DNA of 64,000 nt from Bacteroidales bacterium (lineage in GTDB: Bacteria; Bacteroidota; Bacteroidia; Bacteroidales; P3): NCBI GenBank assembly GCA_017449525.1, contig JAFTFL010000013.1:45634-109633 (forward strand). Direction: 5' to 3'. The translations under genes were made by a program, and so were the position numbers. Shown here in pieces: positions 50,426 to 59,870 of the stretch (positions are counted from its first letter, which is position 1; each line of letters starts with the position of its first letter). The notes beneath the pieces were generated by a model. That model was given only the letters and a program-made list of their open reading frames with translations. It did no database searches and was not told the origin of the DNA.

Positions 50426-51835
50426 CTATAGTGTTTTGCGGAGCGAGGCTGTGGGTATGTCGAGTGCATTTCTGTATTTGCTGATGGTGCGCCGTGCTAT
50501 GTTGATGCCTTTTTTGCTCAGCTCAGCCAGTAGTTGGTCGTCTGTCAGTGGGTTGCGTTTGTCCTCTGCGGCCACTATTTCTGACAGGTAATGCTTCACG
50601 GTGTCGACCGAGAGTTGTTCGCCTTGTTCTGTTGACAAGCCTTTGGTGAACAACTCTTTGAGCAGGAATGTGCCAAACTCAGTCTGCACATGTTTTGACG
50701 ACACTATGCGCGATATTGTGGATGTGTCCACTCCCGTTATCTGTGCAATGTCCTCCTGCTTCATGGGGCGCAACTTCGTAATATCACCAGTGAGGAAATA
50801 ATCTCGTTGATATTCGATGATGGCTCGCATGGAGTTGCTCAGGGTGTCTCTGCGCTGAGAGAGGTTGTCTATAAAGTCTGTGGCTGCCTCGGCGTGCGAA
50901 CGCAGGAAAGACTGCGTTTGACGTTCATCGCTTGTCAGCGAACTTTTGGCCGATAACTCGTTGAGCATGGTCGTGTAGAGTTCGCTCAAGTGGAGTGTTG
51001 GCAGATGCACATCGTTCAGATAGAAGCTCAGTTTGCCGTCGTGTCGTGTTACGATGAAATCAGGCACCACATAGTTGTCTGGGTTTTGAGTCTCCACCCG
51101 GCCAGGACCAGGACGGGGAGAGAGCGACCGTATCAGTTCCAGTGCTGCTTGCAGGTCGTTCTGGCTCACCTGCAGTCGTGTTGCCAATTGCTCATAGTGG
51201 TGCTTGCTGAACGCCTCAAAGTACTTGTCCACTATGGTTGTGGCCAGTTCTACAGTGTTGGTCTGAGGCTTGATGCGGTGCAGTTGGATGCTGAGGCATT
51301 CCTGCAGGTTTCGTGCACCGATGCCAGGAGGGTCCAACTGCTGCACAAGGCGAAGCACTGCCTCCACCTCTTCTTCCTCTACTTCGATGCCTTGTTTAAA
51401 GGCCATGTCGTTGGCTATAAGTTGTGGGCTTCGACTGAGATAGCCATCGTCATCGATACTGCCTATTAACTGTTCACCAATCATTTGTTGACGCTCAGTG
51501 AGGGGGAACAGTTCGAGTTGGCGGCTCAGGCTCTCAATGAAGGAGGTTGTGGAAACCACTTCAGGACGATAGACCTCGGGGTTATTGTTGTGTGCATACA
51601 CGGCATAGTCGTCCTCTTCGGCGTCGGAAGTGTAGTGATCCGTATCAGGAGTGGGCTCTATGGATTGCAGACTTTCCTCCTTGGGAGTGTCCTCTTCCAG
51701 CAGGGGATTCCGCATCAGTTCTTCCTTCACAGCCTGCTCCAGTCCAGTGGTGGGCAGTTGTAGCAGGCGCAGCAGCATCAACTGCTTAGGCGACAGAGCC
51801 TGTTGCTGCTTGAGTTTCAGTCCTTGCGAAATCAT
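50426..51835 (-). CDS. rpoN: RNA polymerase sigma-54 factor
   Basis: At 469 residues region I is Gln/Leu-rich (LKLKQQQALSPKQLMLLRLLQLP) and binds enhancer activators. The core-binding region lies in the middle, and the C-terminus has the HTH and the RpoN box ARRTISKYR. It directs transcription of genes that need ATP-dependent activators. No such activator gene is in this window. Confidence 0.97.
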   Translation of the reverse strand: MISQGLKLKQQQALSPKQLMLLRLLQLPTTGLEQAVKEELMRNPLLEEDTPKEESLQSIEPTPDTDHYTSDAEEDDYAVYAHNNNPEVYRPEVVSTTSFIESLSRQLELFPLTERQQMIGEQLIGSIDDDGYLSRSPQLIANDMAFKQGIEVEEEEVEAVLRLVQQLDPPGIGARNLQECLSIQLHRIKPQTNTVELATTIVDKYFEAFSKHHYEQLATRLQVSQNDLQAALELIRSLSPRPGPGRVETQNPDNYVVPDFIVTRHDGKLSFYLNDVHLPTLHLSELYTTMLNELSAKSSLTSDERQTQSFLRSHAEAATDFIDNLSQRRDTLSNSMRAIIEYQRDYFLTGDITKLRPMKQEDIAQITGVDTSTISRIVSSKHVQTEFGTFLLKELFTKGLSTEQGEQLSVDTVKHYLSEIVAAEDKRNPLTDDQLLAELSKKGINIARRTISKYRNALDIPTASLRKTL

Positions 51836-51935
51836 GATGCTGTTGTTGCGTGCGGTGTGCTATATTGGAGTGGCGCGTAGTGGCTGCGGTTGCATATGAT
51901 TGTATACCGCTGCACCCGTGCAATATCCATATTGT

Positions 51936-52796
51936 TTACAGGATATTGCCAAGCTGTTCTTTAATCTTCTCCAGCTCGTCCTTCATCTCTACTACAAGCC
52001 GCTGCATCTCCACGTGGTTCGCTTTGGATCCAGTGGTATTGATTTCACGTCCCATCTCTTGACAGATGAACGAGAGCTTCTTGCCACAAGTGCTTTCTTC
52101 TTTCACGGTATGGCGGAAGTAGTCGATGTGCTTGGCCAGTCGCACCTTTTCTTCGGTGATGTCGAGTTTTTCCAGATAGTAAGCCAACTCCTGTTCGAAG
52201 CGGTTGGAGTCTACACTTTCCAGTTGAAGGTCGCTCAGATACTTGTGCATGCGCTCCTTGACAGTCTCAATGCGCTCTGCCTCATACTGAGGAATGAGGT
52301 GAAGACGTTGCTCTATGGCATCTACATGCTTGCAGATGTCGTTTTGCAGGATTGCCCCTTCGTGAGCCCTAAAGGTGTCGCAGTCCGCTATAGTTTGTTC
52401 TACAGCCTGTCGCAGCATAGGCCAGGTTGCTTCGTCTTCTTCCCCATTGTTTGTTGACCACACATCGTTCATCGTAACGAGGCTTTCGAGCAGCCGGTCG
52501 GTCTGCTGATTGAGGCTTTGAGCCATACGTTGCAGCGCCACGATGCGATTGTGGAGCAACTCCTCGTTCAGTCCTACAACGCTGGTGTTGTCATTCTCTT
52601 CTGTAATGGTCAGGTCGGCCTTGCCTCGCTCCAATCGGTTCAGCAGTGAGCGTATTTCCAACTCGTGGCCTCGATACGCATTGGGCAGTTTTACATTGAG
52701 GTCAAGTTGCTTGCTGTTGAGAGTCTTTAGTTCTATGGAGATTGTGCGACCTCCTATGCTGTATTGCCGTTTGGCGTAACCTGTCATTGATTTCAT
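51936..52796 (-). CDS. YicC-family endoribonuclease
   Basis: This 286-residue protein has the family start MKSMTGYAK and SIELKTLNSKQLDLNVKLP. The C-terminal signature is present as GKKLSFICQEMGREINTTGSKA and EMQRLVVEMKDELEKIKEQLGNIL-type sequence. YicC proteins are RNases. In many bacteria the gene is next to gmk, which is not the case here. Confidence 0.93.
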   Translation of the reverse strand: MKSMTGYAKRQYSIGGRTISIELKTLNSKQLDLNVKLPNAYRGHELEIRSLLNRLERGKADLTITEENDNTSVVGLNEELLHNRIVALQRMAQSLNQQTDRLLESLVTMNDVWSTNNGEEDEATWPMLRQAVEQTIADCDTFRAHEGAILQNDICKHVDAIEQRLHLIPQYEAERIETVKERMHKYLSDLQLESVDSNRFEQELAYYLEKLDITEEKVRLAKHIDYFRHTVKEESTCGKKLSFICQEMGREINTTGSKANHVEMQRLVVEMKDELEKIKEQLGNIL

Positions 52797-52837
52797 GGTC
52801 GTGATATTAGTTGACGAAATTGTTGTGATTTCGATAA

Positions 52838-53929
52838 TTACTCGTTGATAAGCTTGTCGAATGCTGGTGTGGACATGGTCTTATAAGTACCGCCATCGTC
52901 GTAGATGAAGAAGACAGCTTGCACTTGCGAATCAGTGGGGTGGGCTTCAATGAAAGCGAGACTACGTTCCAATCCCATCACCATGAAGGCGGTGGCCAGC
53001 GCATCGGCGCGCCATGCATAGCGGTCTACTACCGATACGCTCAGTAGGCTGTGTTCTACGGGTCTGCCCGTTGAAGGGTCTATAGTATGGGAGTATCGTG
53101 CACCATCCTTTTCGTAGTATTTACGGTAGCTGCCCGATGTTACCACCGATGCATCTCTCAGTGCGATGCTCAGCTCTATTTCAGGGGCACTGTAGCGGTC
53201 GGGAGCAGGGCGTTCTATGCCAACGTTCCATGCTTCACCACCTGGCTTGCATCCGCGTCCAATCACTTCGCCACCCACGTCTATCAAGTAGTTGTGAACC
53301 CCTTTGGCCTCAAAGAAGTCTGCCAGCATATCAACCGAATAGCCCTGTGCAATGGCGTTGAAGTCCAGTTCTATTTCTGGAGTTCCCTTGCGCAGTAGCA
53401 GGGTGCCGTTGTCGGCAGTGTCCAATTGTAGACGATTGGTGCCTATGTATCCCAGCATGCTGTCCACGGCATGCTGTCTAAGTTCTTCGTGTTTCCGAAA
53501 TCCAAACCCCCAAGCATTGACCAATTTGCCAACAGTACAGTCAAATGCGCCGTCGGTGTAGTCATAGGCCTCCATTGACTTTGTTAGCAGGTCGGCGAAG
53601 AGAGGCGTGATGGTATCGGTCGTATTGTCGTTCAGACGTCGCAGCAGGGAGCCTTCCACCCACAGCGATGCCGTGAGGTCAAAGTCTGCCAGTAGTGAGT
53701 CTATCTCGCTTTGTGCAATGCGTGGCACCGTGTCATAATAGGTGATGGAATAGTAGGTACCTTGTGCTTCGCCCTGATAGTGTATGCGTTCGGGTTGATG
53801 TGGTGAGTGTGGACTGTGGCAGGCCTGAAGGGTTAAGAGCAGGCACAAGGCGAGTAGCCACAGCGAATGTCGCGTGGCGCGGCCGTGGTGCAATGTGTGG
53901 TAGAAGTGTAGCATTGGGTGCTGTTCCAT
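52838..53929 (-). CDS. apbE: FAD:protein FMN transferase, lipoprotein
   Basis: At 363 residues it has a lipoprotein signal with lipobox LQAC near residue 37. ApbE features are GTYYSITYYD, the substrate segment with DGAFDCTVGKLVNAWGFG, ELDFNAIAQGYSVDMLAD, YLIDVGGEVIGRG and, for the Mg/FAD site, SHTIDPSTGRPV and ADALATAFMVMG. It transfers FMN from FAD to Thr in SGAT-type motifs on exported proteins. The protein at 1467-1982 is a natural substrate candidate. Confidence 0.95.
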   Translation of the reverse strand: MEQHPMLHFYHTLHHGRATRHSLWLLALCLLLTLQACHSPHSPHQPERIHYQGEAQGTYYSITYYDTVPRIAQSEIDSLLADFDLTASLWVEGSLLRRLNDNTTDTITPLFADLLTKSMEAYDYTDGAFDCTVGKLVNAWGFGFRKHEELRQHAVDSMLGYIGTNRLQLDTADNGTLLLRKGTPEIELDFNAIAQGYSVDMLADFFEAKGVHNYLIDVGGEVIGRGCKPGGEAWNVGIERPAPDRYSAPEIELSIALRDASVVTSGSYRKYYEKDGARYSHTIDPSTGRPVEHSLLSVSVVDRYAWRADALATAFMVMGLERSLAFIEAHPTDSQVQAVFFIYDDGGTYKTMSTPAFDKLINE

Positions 53930-53935
53930 CTTATA

Positions 53936-53967
53936 ATAAAAAGGCGCTCGGTGTTGTGCCGAACGCC
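53936..53967 (-). terminator. Terminator behind the T9SS cargo gene at 54.0 kb
   Basis: On the minus strand GGCGTTCGG pairs with CCGAGCGCC (53967-53959 with 53951-53943), followed by TTTTTATT. It lies 34 bases after the stop codon of that gene and just before apbE. Confidence 0.8.
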
Positions 53968-54001
53968 CGTAGCGTTATCAGTTTGCTTGTTTAATCCCAG
54001 T

Positions 54002-55363
54002 TCATTTGCTGATGATGACGGTGCGCGTAACGGTCTTTCCGCTTCCGAGTTCTATCATCATCGTGTAGGTTCCGTTGCTGAGGGTCTGCAGGCCGAGGCT
54101 CTGTCGTTCGCTGTTGCCTTGCTGTGTCAGTACCCGCTGGCCATTGATGTTGTAGAGGCTTATGCGCTTCACTCCGTCGGTGCTGACCACATTCACCAGT
54201 TCGGTGGCTGGGTTGGGGTAGATGTTGATGTCGGCTTCTGCGTCGTCCACACCCAGTTTGTTGCAAAGTATGGTTACGTATTGGGTGCTACTGCACTTGG
54301 TCTCTTCGTTGTCGGCGCGTACCCACACGTCAGTGTTTTCTGTCAGCCCCGTCAGTGTAATCGTGCTGTCTCTGATGCCGTTGTGCCATGTCCAGCTTAC
54401 GTTTTGGTTGGCGGTGGCGACGAGCTTTGCATCGCTGTTCGGACGGATGTTGATGTCGCCCTTGATGATCACTTGCGGAGTTTTTGCAATGGTGATGTTT
54501 AGTTTCACTATGCTGTCGCAGCCGTTTGCTGCAGTGTCTACGGTTATCTCATCTTCTTTACTGAAGCGGTAGGTGTGGTCTTTTTTGCCATCGTTGAACA
54601 CGTAGGAGTCGCATGCATTTACGATGCTGTCCTTATACACCTTTTTACGCACGTTGATGTGCACGTAGTAGGTCGAGTCGAAGCAACGGGTTGCGGTGCG
54701 AGGGTGATAATAATTGCGGAAGGCAGCGCGGTTTGACAGCACTTGGGTCGAGGTGTCTATCGTCTCGGTAATGACGGCCACGGAGCCCGATATGAACTCA
54801 AGATAATAGGTGTTGCACACGCTCACGGTGTCATACTTCTCTGCTTGGCGAGGCTGCTTCACAGTGAGGTGCAGTGTGTAGACCGACTTGCATCCGTTGT
54901 CATCCACTATAGAATCTTTGTAGGTGTTGCTCTCGGTGAGGGTCTGTTCACGCCACGAGTACTCCTGGCAGGCTGAATCGGTGGTCTCTATGCGGTTCAC
55001 GTTGGTGATATTGACCGTGAGGGTTACGATGCTGTCGCAGCCTAAGGAGGAGGTCAAGGTGTCGGTGTAGGTGCCCGAGGTTGTAATGTTGTGGCGGCCG
55101 AAACTGTAGCTACAACCACCGTCGACAGTTGCCGTGGTGTTCGAGGCCTTTACGATGGTAAGGTCAAGCACGTAGAGCGTGTCGGTCGAACGATGAAAGT
55201 ATACGTCGGTGCTGTCGTAGGTCTTGCCGTTGACGGGCCATGTGTACGAGTTACATTGGCGCTCGGTGGTAATGATGTTGGCGACGGCATTGGTCTGTGC
55301 GTGCATTACGATTGGCATCATCATCATGCAGGCAAGAATTATACTTATCAGTCCTTTTCTCAT
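54002..55363 (-). CDS. Secreted repeat protein with T9SS type A sorting domain
   Basis: At 453 residues from the ATG at 55363, which gives a signal peptide (MRKGLISIILACMMM...MHAQ); the upstream part of the frame covers the promoter and is not coding. The body holds several copies of a pattern seen in Bacteroidetes adhesins and gliding-associated proteins: TYTDTLTSSLGCDSIVTLTV, TYKDSIVDDNGCKSVYTL and VDTAANGCDSIVKLNI. Paired cysteines recur in each. The last 75 residues are a type A sorting domain (INIYPNPATELVNV... LYNINGQRVL...GTYTMMI). Probably surface-exposed; ligand unknown. Confidence 0.88.
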   Translation of the reverse strand: MRKGLISIILACMMMMPIVMHAQTNAVANIITTERQCNSYTWPVNGKTYDSTDVYFHRSTDTLYVLDLTIVKASNTTATVDGGCSYSFGRHNITTSGTYTDTLTSSLGCDSIVTLTVNITNVNRIETTDSACQEYSWREQTLTESNTYKDSIVDDNGCKSVYTLHLTVKQPRQAEKYDTVSVCNTYYLEFISGSVAVITETIDTSTQVLSNRAAFRNYYHPRTATRCFDSTYYVHINVRKKVYKDSIVNACDSYVFNDGKKDHTYRFSKEDEITVDTAANGCDSIVKLNITIAKTPQVIIKGDINIRPNSDAKLVATANQNVSWTWHNGIRDSTITLTGLTENTDVWVRADNEETKCSSTQYVTILCNKLGVDDAEADINIYPNPATELVNVVSTDGVKRISLYNINGQRVLTQQGNSERQSLGLQTLSNGTYTMMIELGSGKTVTRTVIISK

Positions 55364-55477
55364 TGTAAGGTATGATTTAATTGGTTCTTCCTCTGTACGA
55401 GTATTTCTTCTATTTAGTTGTTTTTCTTCTCTATGTACTGTACTGTTGTTTAGGCAGCACAACACCGATTGAACGTG

Positions 55478-55485
55478 CAAAGATA
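55478..55485 (-). promoter_or_regulatory. -7 box of the T9SS cargo gene
   Basis: TATCTTTG on the minus strand, 115 bases before the start codon at 55363, inside the region that an over-long open frame would treat as coding. Confidence 0.6.
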
Positions 55486-55521
55486 AAACAATTTTCTGAC
55501 ACGGTGCACAACTTTTTTGTG

Positions 55522-56955
55522 CTACTGGTTGCGCAGCACCAGTTCGGCCACGTTTTCGACGTGTTGGGTGTGGGGGAACATGTCTACGGGTTGTAGTCGT
55601 TGCACGTCGTAGCGTTCGCCCAGCAGTTCCAGGTCGCGAGCCTGTGTGGCTGGGTTGCAACTCACATAGATTATTTTGCGTGGGCTGCACTGCAGTAGTT
55701 GCTCTATCACTTTGGCGTGCATGCCAGCTCGTGGGGGGTCGGTTACCACGATGTCAGGGCGTCCGTGTGTCTGCACAAAGCTGTCGGTCAATACTTGCGC
55801 CATGTCGCCAGCCACGAAGGTTGCGTTGTCGATATGGTTCAGCTGGGCGTTGAGGCGCGCGTCGGCCACTGCTTCCTCCACATATTCTACGCCGACGACC
55901 TTTTTGCACATGTGTGCCAGGAACAGGGCTATAGTGCCGGTGCCCGTATAGAGGTCGTAGAGGGTGTCGCTGCTCTGCAACTCGGCCATTTCGGCCACAA
56001 AGCTGTAGAGCTTACGTGCTTGGCGCGAGTTGGTTTGGTAGAACGACTTGGGGTTGATGCTGTAGCTCAGCGCGGGGGCTCCGTCGTAGCCTTCCATGTG
56101 CTCGGTGATGCAGCTTGTGCCGTGATACAGCACGACGTCGAGGTCGGAGTAGCTGTCATTGAGCTTGGTGTTGACTATGTATTGGAGCGAACTGATTTGA
56201 GGAAACTGGTTCTTGAGGTGCTCCAGCAGGGGAAAGAGAGCGGTGGTGTCGGGTTCGGCCACTACGACGATGACCATCCACTCGCCGGCCTCTGTGTTGC
56301 GCACCACCAGGTTGCGCAGGTAGCCGCTGTGGTTGCGTATGTCGTAGAATGCAAGGCCGTGCTGCTGCGCGTACTGGCGAACTTCGTTGCGGATGTTGTT
56401 GGAAAGGGTGTGTTGCAAAGCGCAGTGGCGTATATCGATAACTTTATCGAACACGGTGGGCGCGTGAAAGCCCAGTGCGCCACAACGGGGGTGTTCCTCG
56501 GTGTCGCTGGGCGGCGTGTCGCGCCATTCGCGGGTGGAAAAGGTGAACTCCAGTTTGTTGCGGTAGTAGAACGTGGCGTCGGCACCGCATATAGGGCGCA
56601 TGCTGTCGGTGCGCACATGGCCAAGTCGCTCCAGGGTGTCCTTCACCTGTTGCTCTTTGGCTTGCAGTTGGGCGGTGTAGTTGGTGGTTTGCCATTTGCA
56701 TCCACCGCAGGTGCCGAAGTGGGGGCATTGGGCTTCCACCCGCAGCGGCGACGGCTTCAGCAGGGCCACTGCACGGCCTTCGGCGTAGTTCTTTTTGCGC
56801 TTGTATACGGCTATGTCCACCACATCGCCTGGCACTACGAAGGGGACAAATATCACCATGCCTTCGCTGTGTGCCACGGCTTTGCCCTCTGCGGCGGCTG
56901 ATTCAATGGTTACTTCGTGCAGCAATAGTGGCTCTTTGGTCTTTCTCATCTTCAT
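55522..56955 (-). CDS. rlmD: 23S rRNA (uracil-C5)-methyltransferase, RlmD-like
   Basis: At 477 residues it has an N-terminal TRAM-like domain, then the iron-sulphur cluster cysteines CPHFGTCGGCKWQ (about residues 77-89). The SAM-binding region is DLYTGTGTIALFLA, and the catalytic region DPPRAGMHAKVIEQL...IIYVSCNPATQARDL contains the nucleophilic Cys. It modifies a uridine of 23S rRNA; exact target position (U1939 or U747) cannot be told from the sequence. Confidence 0.93.
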   Translation of the reverse strand: MKMRKTKEPLLLHEVTIESAAAEGKAVAHSEGMVIFVPFVVPGDVVDIAVYKRKKNYAEGRAVALLKPSPLRVEAQCPHFGTCGGCKWQTTNYTAQLQAKEQQVKDTLERLGHVRTDSMRPICGADATFYYRNKLEFTFSTREWRDTPPSDTEEHPRCGALGFHAPTVFDKVIDIRHCALQHTLSNNIRNEVRQYAQQHGLAFYDIRNHSGYLRNLVVRNTEAGEWMVIVVVAEPDTTALFPLLEHLKNQFPQISSLQYIVNTKLNDSYSDLDVVLYHGTSCITEHMEGYDGAPALSYSINPKSFYQTNSRQARKLYSFVAEMAELQSSDTLYDLYTGTGTIALFLAHMCKKVVGVEYVEEAVADARLNAQLNHIDNATFVAGDMAQVLTDSFVQTHGRPDIVVTDPPRAGMHAKVIEQLLQCSPRKIIYVSCNPATQARDLELLGERYDVQRLQPVDMFPHTQHVENVAELVLRNQ

Positions 56956-57046
56956 AGGGTGATGCTTCAGCAGTGGAATACCTTATTATTTGTGCGTACG
57001 TGCGCGCGAGCGCAGACAGTGCTATGGTCTGACGATGTGCACACGC

Positions 57047-57079
57047 ACAAAAAAAGAAGTACCGTTTACAATACTTCTT
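57047..57079 (-). terminator. Terminator of rpmH
   Basis: On the minus strand AAGAAGTA pairs with TACTTCTT around a short loop, followed by seven T. It lies about 65 bases after the rpmH stop codon. Confidence 0.75.
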
Positions 57080-57142
57080 CCTTTTCTTGGTGGTGTGCGC
57101 ATGGAGGCTTGGCCGTTGGGCGTGCTCCTGCGCTATAAGCAC

Positions 57143-57289
57143 CTATCGCTCGTCCGAAACGGTGAGTTTCTTTCTGCCTTTGCGACGGCGGGCAGCCAGA
57201 ACTCTGCGTCCGTTGGCGGTAGACATTCTCTGACGAAATCCGTGCTTATTCACTCTCTTTCTGCGCGATGGTTGAAATGTTCTCTTCAT
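57143..57289 (-). CDS. rpmH: 50S ribosomal protein L34
   Basis: This gene of 48 codons starts [19 protein letters not shown], continues [20 protein letters not shown] and ends LTVSDER. Length and sequence are typical for bacterial L34. It is not next to dnaA or rnpA here; it stands alone with its own promoter and terminator. Confidence 0.96.
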   Translation of the reverse strand: MKRTFQPSRRKRVNKHGFRQRMSTANGRRVLAARRRKGRKKLTVSDER

Positions 57290-57311
57290 CTTTCTGTCGT
57301 TTTTGAGTTTG

Positions 57312-57319
57312 CAAAGGTA
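57312..57319 (-). promoter_or_regulatory. -7 box of rpmH
   Basis: TACCTTTG on the minus strand, 23 bases before the rpmH start, giving a very short leader. Confidence 0.7.
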
Positions 57320-57911
57320 CGTATTTTCCTTGACATGCGTATGTTTTTTTCAACAATATCTTGTTGTGCGTAGGACTGTGTAAATATTAGTGCACTGATA
57401 TAGAATGGACTGTTGTGTTCTGTTGAGGCTCTGTTGCACCAGGGTTGATATGTTGAAAAATAAAGGGGCGCGGGTTGCGTTATGTGGTCGATGGGTCTGC
57501 TGGCACGGCAATAGGAGGCGACGCGTCCTGCTGTGCCTTCCGAGCGCGCGTGGGCTTTGGCCTGCGTCGTGGTTGGGGAGGGCTCGGTTTTCGGTTCTTT
57601 TTGAGTGGTGTGAGGTTGGGTGCGCAGGGGTCGGTGTTGTACGGCATCGGGCCTTTTGCCGTGCGGCATGGTGGTGGTGCTCTTGCTATTTCGTTGATGG
57701 GATGCTATTTGCGAGGGCGCGCTGCCGTGCGACACTGGGGGCTGCGCCTGTAGAGTGTCGAAGGTTGTGCCGTACGGTGTGGGTGCGTCAGCTCTGCGGC
57801 GGCTGGGGGAGGGGTAGTGCGGCTGATGCATGGCCCCTACTACGGGGGCGAGACAGTGGTCGCCAGAAATGGGGTGGCGAGGCGGTAGGGAGGGGACTGT
57901 GTGGAAATTCG
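57320..57911. other. Gene-free spacer between rpmH and gtrA
   Basis: No supported gene is seen. The + strand is rich in G and T. From 57630 to 57780 it holds several GTACGGCA-like palindromic elements, described among the findings. Confidence 0.55.
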
Positions 57912-57919
57912 TATATTTG
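57912..57919 (+). promoter_or_regulatory. -7 box of gtrA-rsgA
   Basis: TATATTTG, 109 bases before the gtrA start. The open frame running through this point is therefore leader, not protein. Confidence 0.6.
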
Positions 57920-58027
57920 CAATTTCGTGTTGAAGGAGGACCGACATGGACAAGCCTTTGTGGCGCAGTTGCGAACGGGGCGTTCTATTCCCCCCTAAGG
58001 CACGAGGCTGAACGGCGTTTTGGACGG

Positions 58028-58591
58028 ATGAGGCAGACGAACGACGATAGGAAACACTGCGAAGTGTGCGAGCATACGACCCTCTTGGGCCGCTACCTGC
58101 GCTTCTTTGTGCTGAGCCTGGCCGGCACACTGGTGGACATCGGTGTGTTGTGGCTCTGCTCCACCTTCATCTTCCACACCTACGTGGGCACTTACGTTGT
58201 GAGCCCCATCATCTCCTTTGAGTGTGGAGTGGTTACGGACTTCGTGTTCTACTACCATTTCGTATGGCATGAGCGCATCGTGGAGCGCTCGCCGCGCACC
58301 TTTGGCCGACATTTGCTGAAGTTCAACCTCTCGGTGGCCAGCACGTTTCTGCTGAAGATGGGGTTGCTCATCCTGATTGAGCGGCTGTCGGGCGGTTGGC
58401 ATGTGGTGGTGTGCAACATCATTGCCCTGGTCTTCTCTGGCCTGATGAACTTCCTGCTCAGTGAGGTGCTGGTCTTCCCCCACAAGAAGGTGGGCAAGAA
58501 GTTGCCTCGCGCCTGTCAGCGGCAGCGCAGTGCAGACATCGGCGAGGCCTCGCCTTGCGAGCCAGACGCTGCAGAGGAGGGGCAGGCATGA
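58028..58591 (+). CDS. GtrA-family membrane protein
   Basis: At 187 residues from the ATG at 58028. Four membrane helices are seen: LRFFVLSLAGTLVDIGVLWL, then YVVSPIISFECGVVTDFVFYYHFVW, FNLSVASTFLLKMGLLILI and VCNIIALVFSGLMNFLLSEVLVF. GtrA-like proteins are thought to move lipid-linked sugars across the inner membrane. The tail of about 30 polar residues is extra. It overlaps rsgA by ATGA. Confidence 0.88.
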   Translation: MRQTNDDRKHCEVCEHTTLLGRYLRFFVLSLAGTLVDIGVLWLCSTFIFHTYVGTYVVSPIISFECGVVTDFVFYYHFVWHERIVERSPRTFGRHLLKFNLSVASTFLLKMGLLILIERLSGGWHVVVCNIIALVFSGLMNFLLSEVLVFPHKKVGKKLPRACQRQRSADIGEASPCEPDAAEEGQA

Positions 58592-59496
58592 AGGGCACCG
58601 TGGTACGCTCCACAGGTAGTTGGTATCGGGTGATGGCCTCCGACGGAACGACGACCGACTGTCGGCTGCGAGGCCAGTTCCGTTTGCGCGACAAGGGGCA
58701 GACCAACCCCATAGCCGTGGGCGACCAGGTGGAGGTAACCCTGCAGGACGACGGCACTGGTGTCATCACTGCTGTCGACGAGCGGCGCAACTGTCTCATC
58801 AGACGTGCCACCAAACTGTCGCGCCAGACCCACCTTATCGCGACCAACATCGACCTGATGTGCATCGTAACCACCCTGGCCGCACCGCGTACCAGCCTCG
58901 GATTTACGGACCGGCTCCTCGTTTCGGCCGAAGCCTACCACATTCCGCCACTCATCGTCGTCAACAAGACTGACCTTCATACCCCCGAACTCAACGAACT
59001 GATGGCGCGCCGCGAAGCTATCTACACCGCGGCGGGCTACCGCCTGTTGCCCCTTTCGGCACGCACGGGCGAAGGCCTCGGCGCGCTGCGACAGGCTGTG
59101 GAGGGCGGCACCGTGCTCTTCGTAGGCCACTCGGGAGTGGGCAAAAGCGCGCTACTCAACGCCCTCGACCCCACCTTGCACCTCAAAGTAGGTGCCATTA
59201 GCGACTGGAGCAGCAAAGGGCGACACACCACCACCTTCGCCGAGTTGCACCCCTTCGCAGGAGGGTTCCTCGTCGACACCCCGGGAATCAAGGAGTTTGG
59301 CATGGTGGACTACAGCGCAGCCGAACTCTCTCACTTCTTTCCCGAAATGAGACCGCTGCTCGCGCAGTGCCGCTTCGCCAATTGCACCCATGTGCACGAA
59401 CCCCACTGCGCTGTGCGACGTGCCGTGGAGGAGGGCGACTTGGCGACCGAACGCTATGAGAGTTACCTCAATATGCTTGCATCGCTCGACGAATAG
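58588..59496 (+). CDS. rsgA: Ribosome small-subunit-dependent GTPase A
   Basis: At 302 residues from the ATG at 58588, overlapping the gtrA stop codon. An N-terminal OB domain is followed by a circularly permuted G domain: NKTDL (G4) comes before GHSGVGKSALLNAL (G1) and DTPGIKEFGM (G3). The C-terminal zinc-binding part is CRFANCTHVHEPHCAV. RsgA acts late in 30S maturation. Confidence 0.96.
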   Translation: MKGTVVRSTGSWYRVMASDGTTTDCRLRGQFRLRDKGQTNPIAVGDQVEVTLQDDGTGVITAVDERRNCLIRRATKLSRQTHLIATNIDLMCIVTTLAAPRTSLGFTDRLLVSAEAYHIPPLIVVNKTDLHTPELNELMARREAIYTAAGYRLLPLSARTGEGLGALRQAVEGGTVLFVGHSGVGKSALLNALDPTLHLKVGAISDWSSKGRHTTTFAELHPFAGGFLVDTPGIKEFGMVDYSAAELSHFFPEMRPLLAQCRFANCTHVHEPHCAVRRAVEEGDLATERYESYLNMLASLDE

Positions 59497-59599
59497 TCCC
59501 GCGGGCTCAAAATGATGCGGCGTGCAGCCGCAGGGATGTTGCAGCCGCAGGGAGACCTGTGGGCTCGGCTTGTTGAGCCACAAGGGGCTACGAAATATA

Positions 59600-59631
59600 T
59601 TTGGGCGTATTGCTCAATGTTGCTACTTTTG
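59600..59631 (+). promoter_or_regulatory. Promoter of the cobalamin-riboswitch operon
   Basis: TTTG (59600-59603), 20 bases, then TACTTTTG (59624-59631): a full match to the Bacteroidetes promoter pattern. It lies just upstream of the riboswitch. Confidence 0.8.
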
Positions 59632-59659
59632 CAACGCCAAAGACAGAGAGAATTGTCCG

Positions 59660-59870
59660 CTCGACGGGTCGCAAGCAGACACCACCGTCTGCCACGCCAA
59701 GAGGGAATCGGGTGCAAATCCCGAACAGTCCCGCTGCTGTGAGCCCAGCCGATAAGGCACCGTCCTGCAGTCGTAGCACCCCCCAAAGGGTGCATCCACT
59801 GTGCACCGCCACAGGCGCATGGGAAGGAGAGACGCAGGACCGCGGCAAGTCAGAAGACCTGCCCGTGCGA
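59660..59870 (+). promoter_or_regulatory. Cobalamin (B12) riboswitch
   Basis: The conserved core is present in order: GGGAATCGGGTGCAAATCCC (59703-59722), AACAGTCCCGCTGCTGTGA (about 59724-59742), CCACTGTGCACCGCCACAGG, GGGAAGG (59821-59827), and the B12 box AGTCAGAAGACCTGCC (59849-59864). It controls the surface-protein gene 284 bases downstream. In known cases cobalamin binding lowers expression, so the genes should be on when B12 is scarce. Confidence 0.93.

Noticed and set aside
55364-55690. N-terminal 109-residue extension of the T9SS cargo protein
   Set aside because: It covers the -7 box at 55478-55485 and would place the signal peptide in the middle of the protein.
55699-56901. 400-residue + strand frame antisense to rlmD
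   Set aside because: The minus strand encodes a full RlmD with all catalytic motifs. The antisense frame is a by-product of its codon bias and has no recognisable features.
57830-58027. N-terminal 66-residue extension of the GtrA protein
   Set aside because: The extension spans the -7 box at 57912-57919 and has no similarity to GtrA N-termini, which start close to the first helix.
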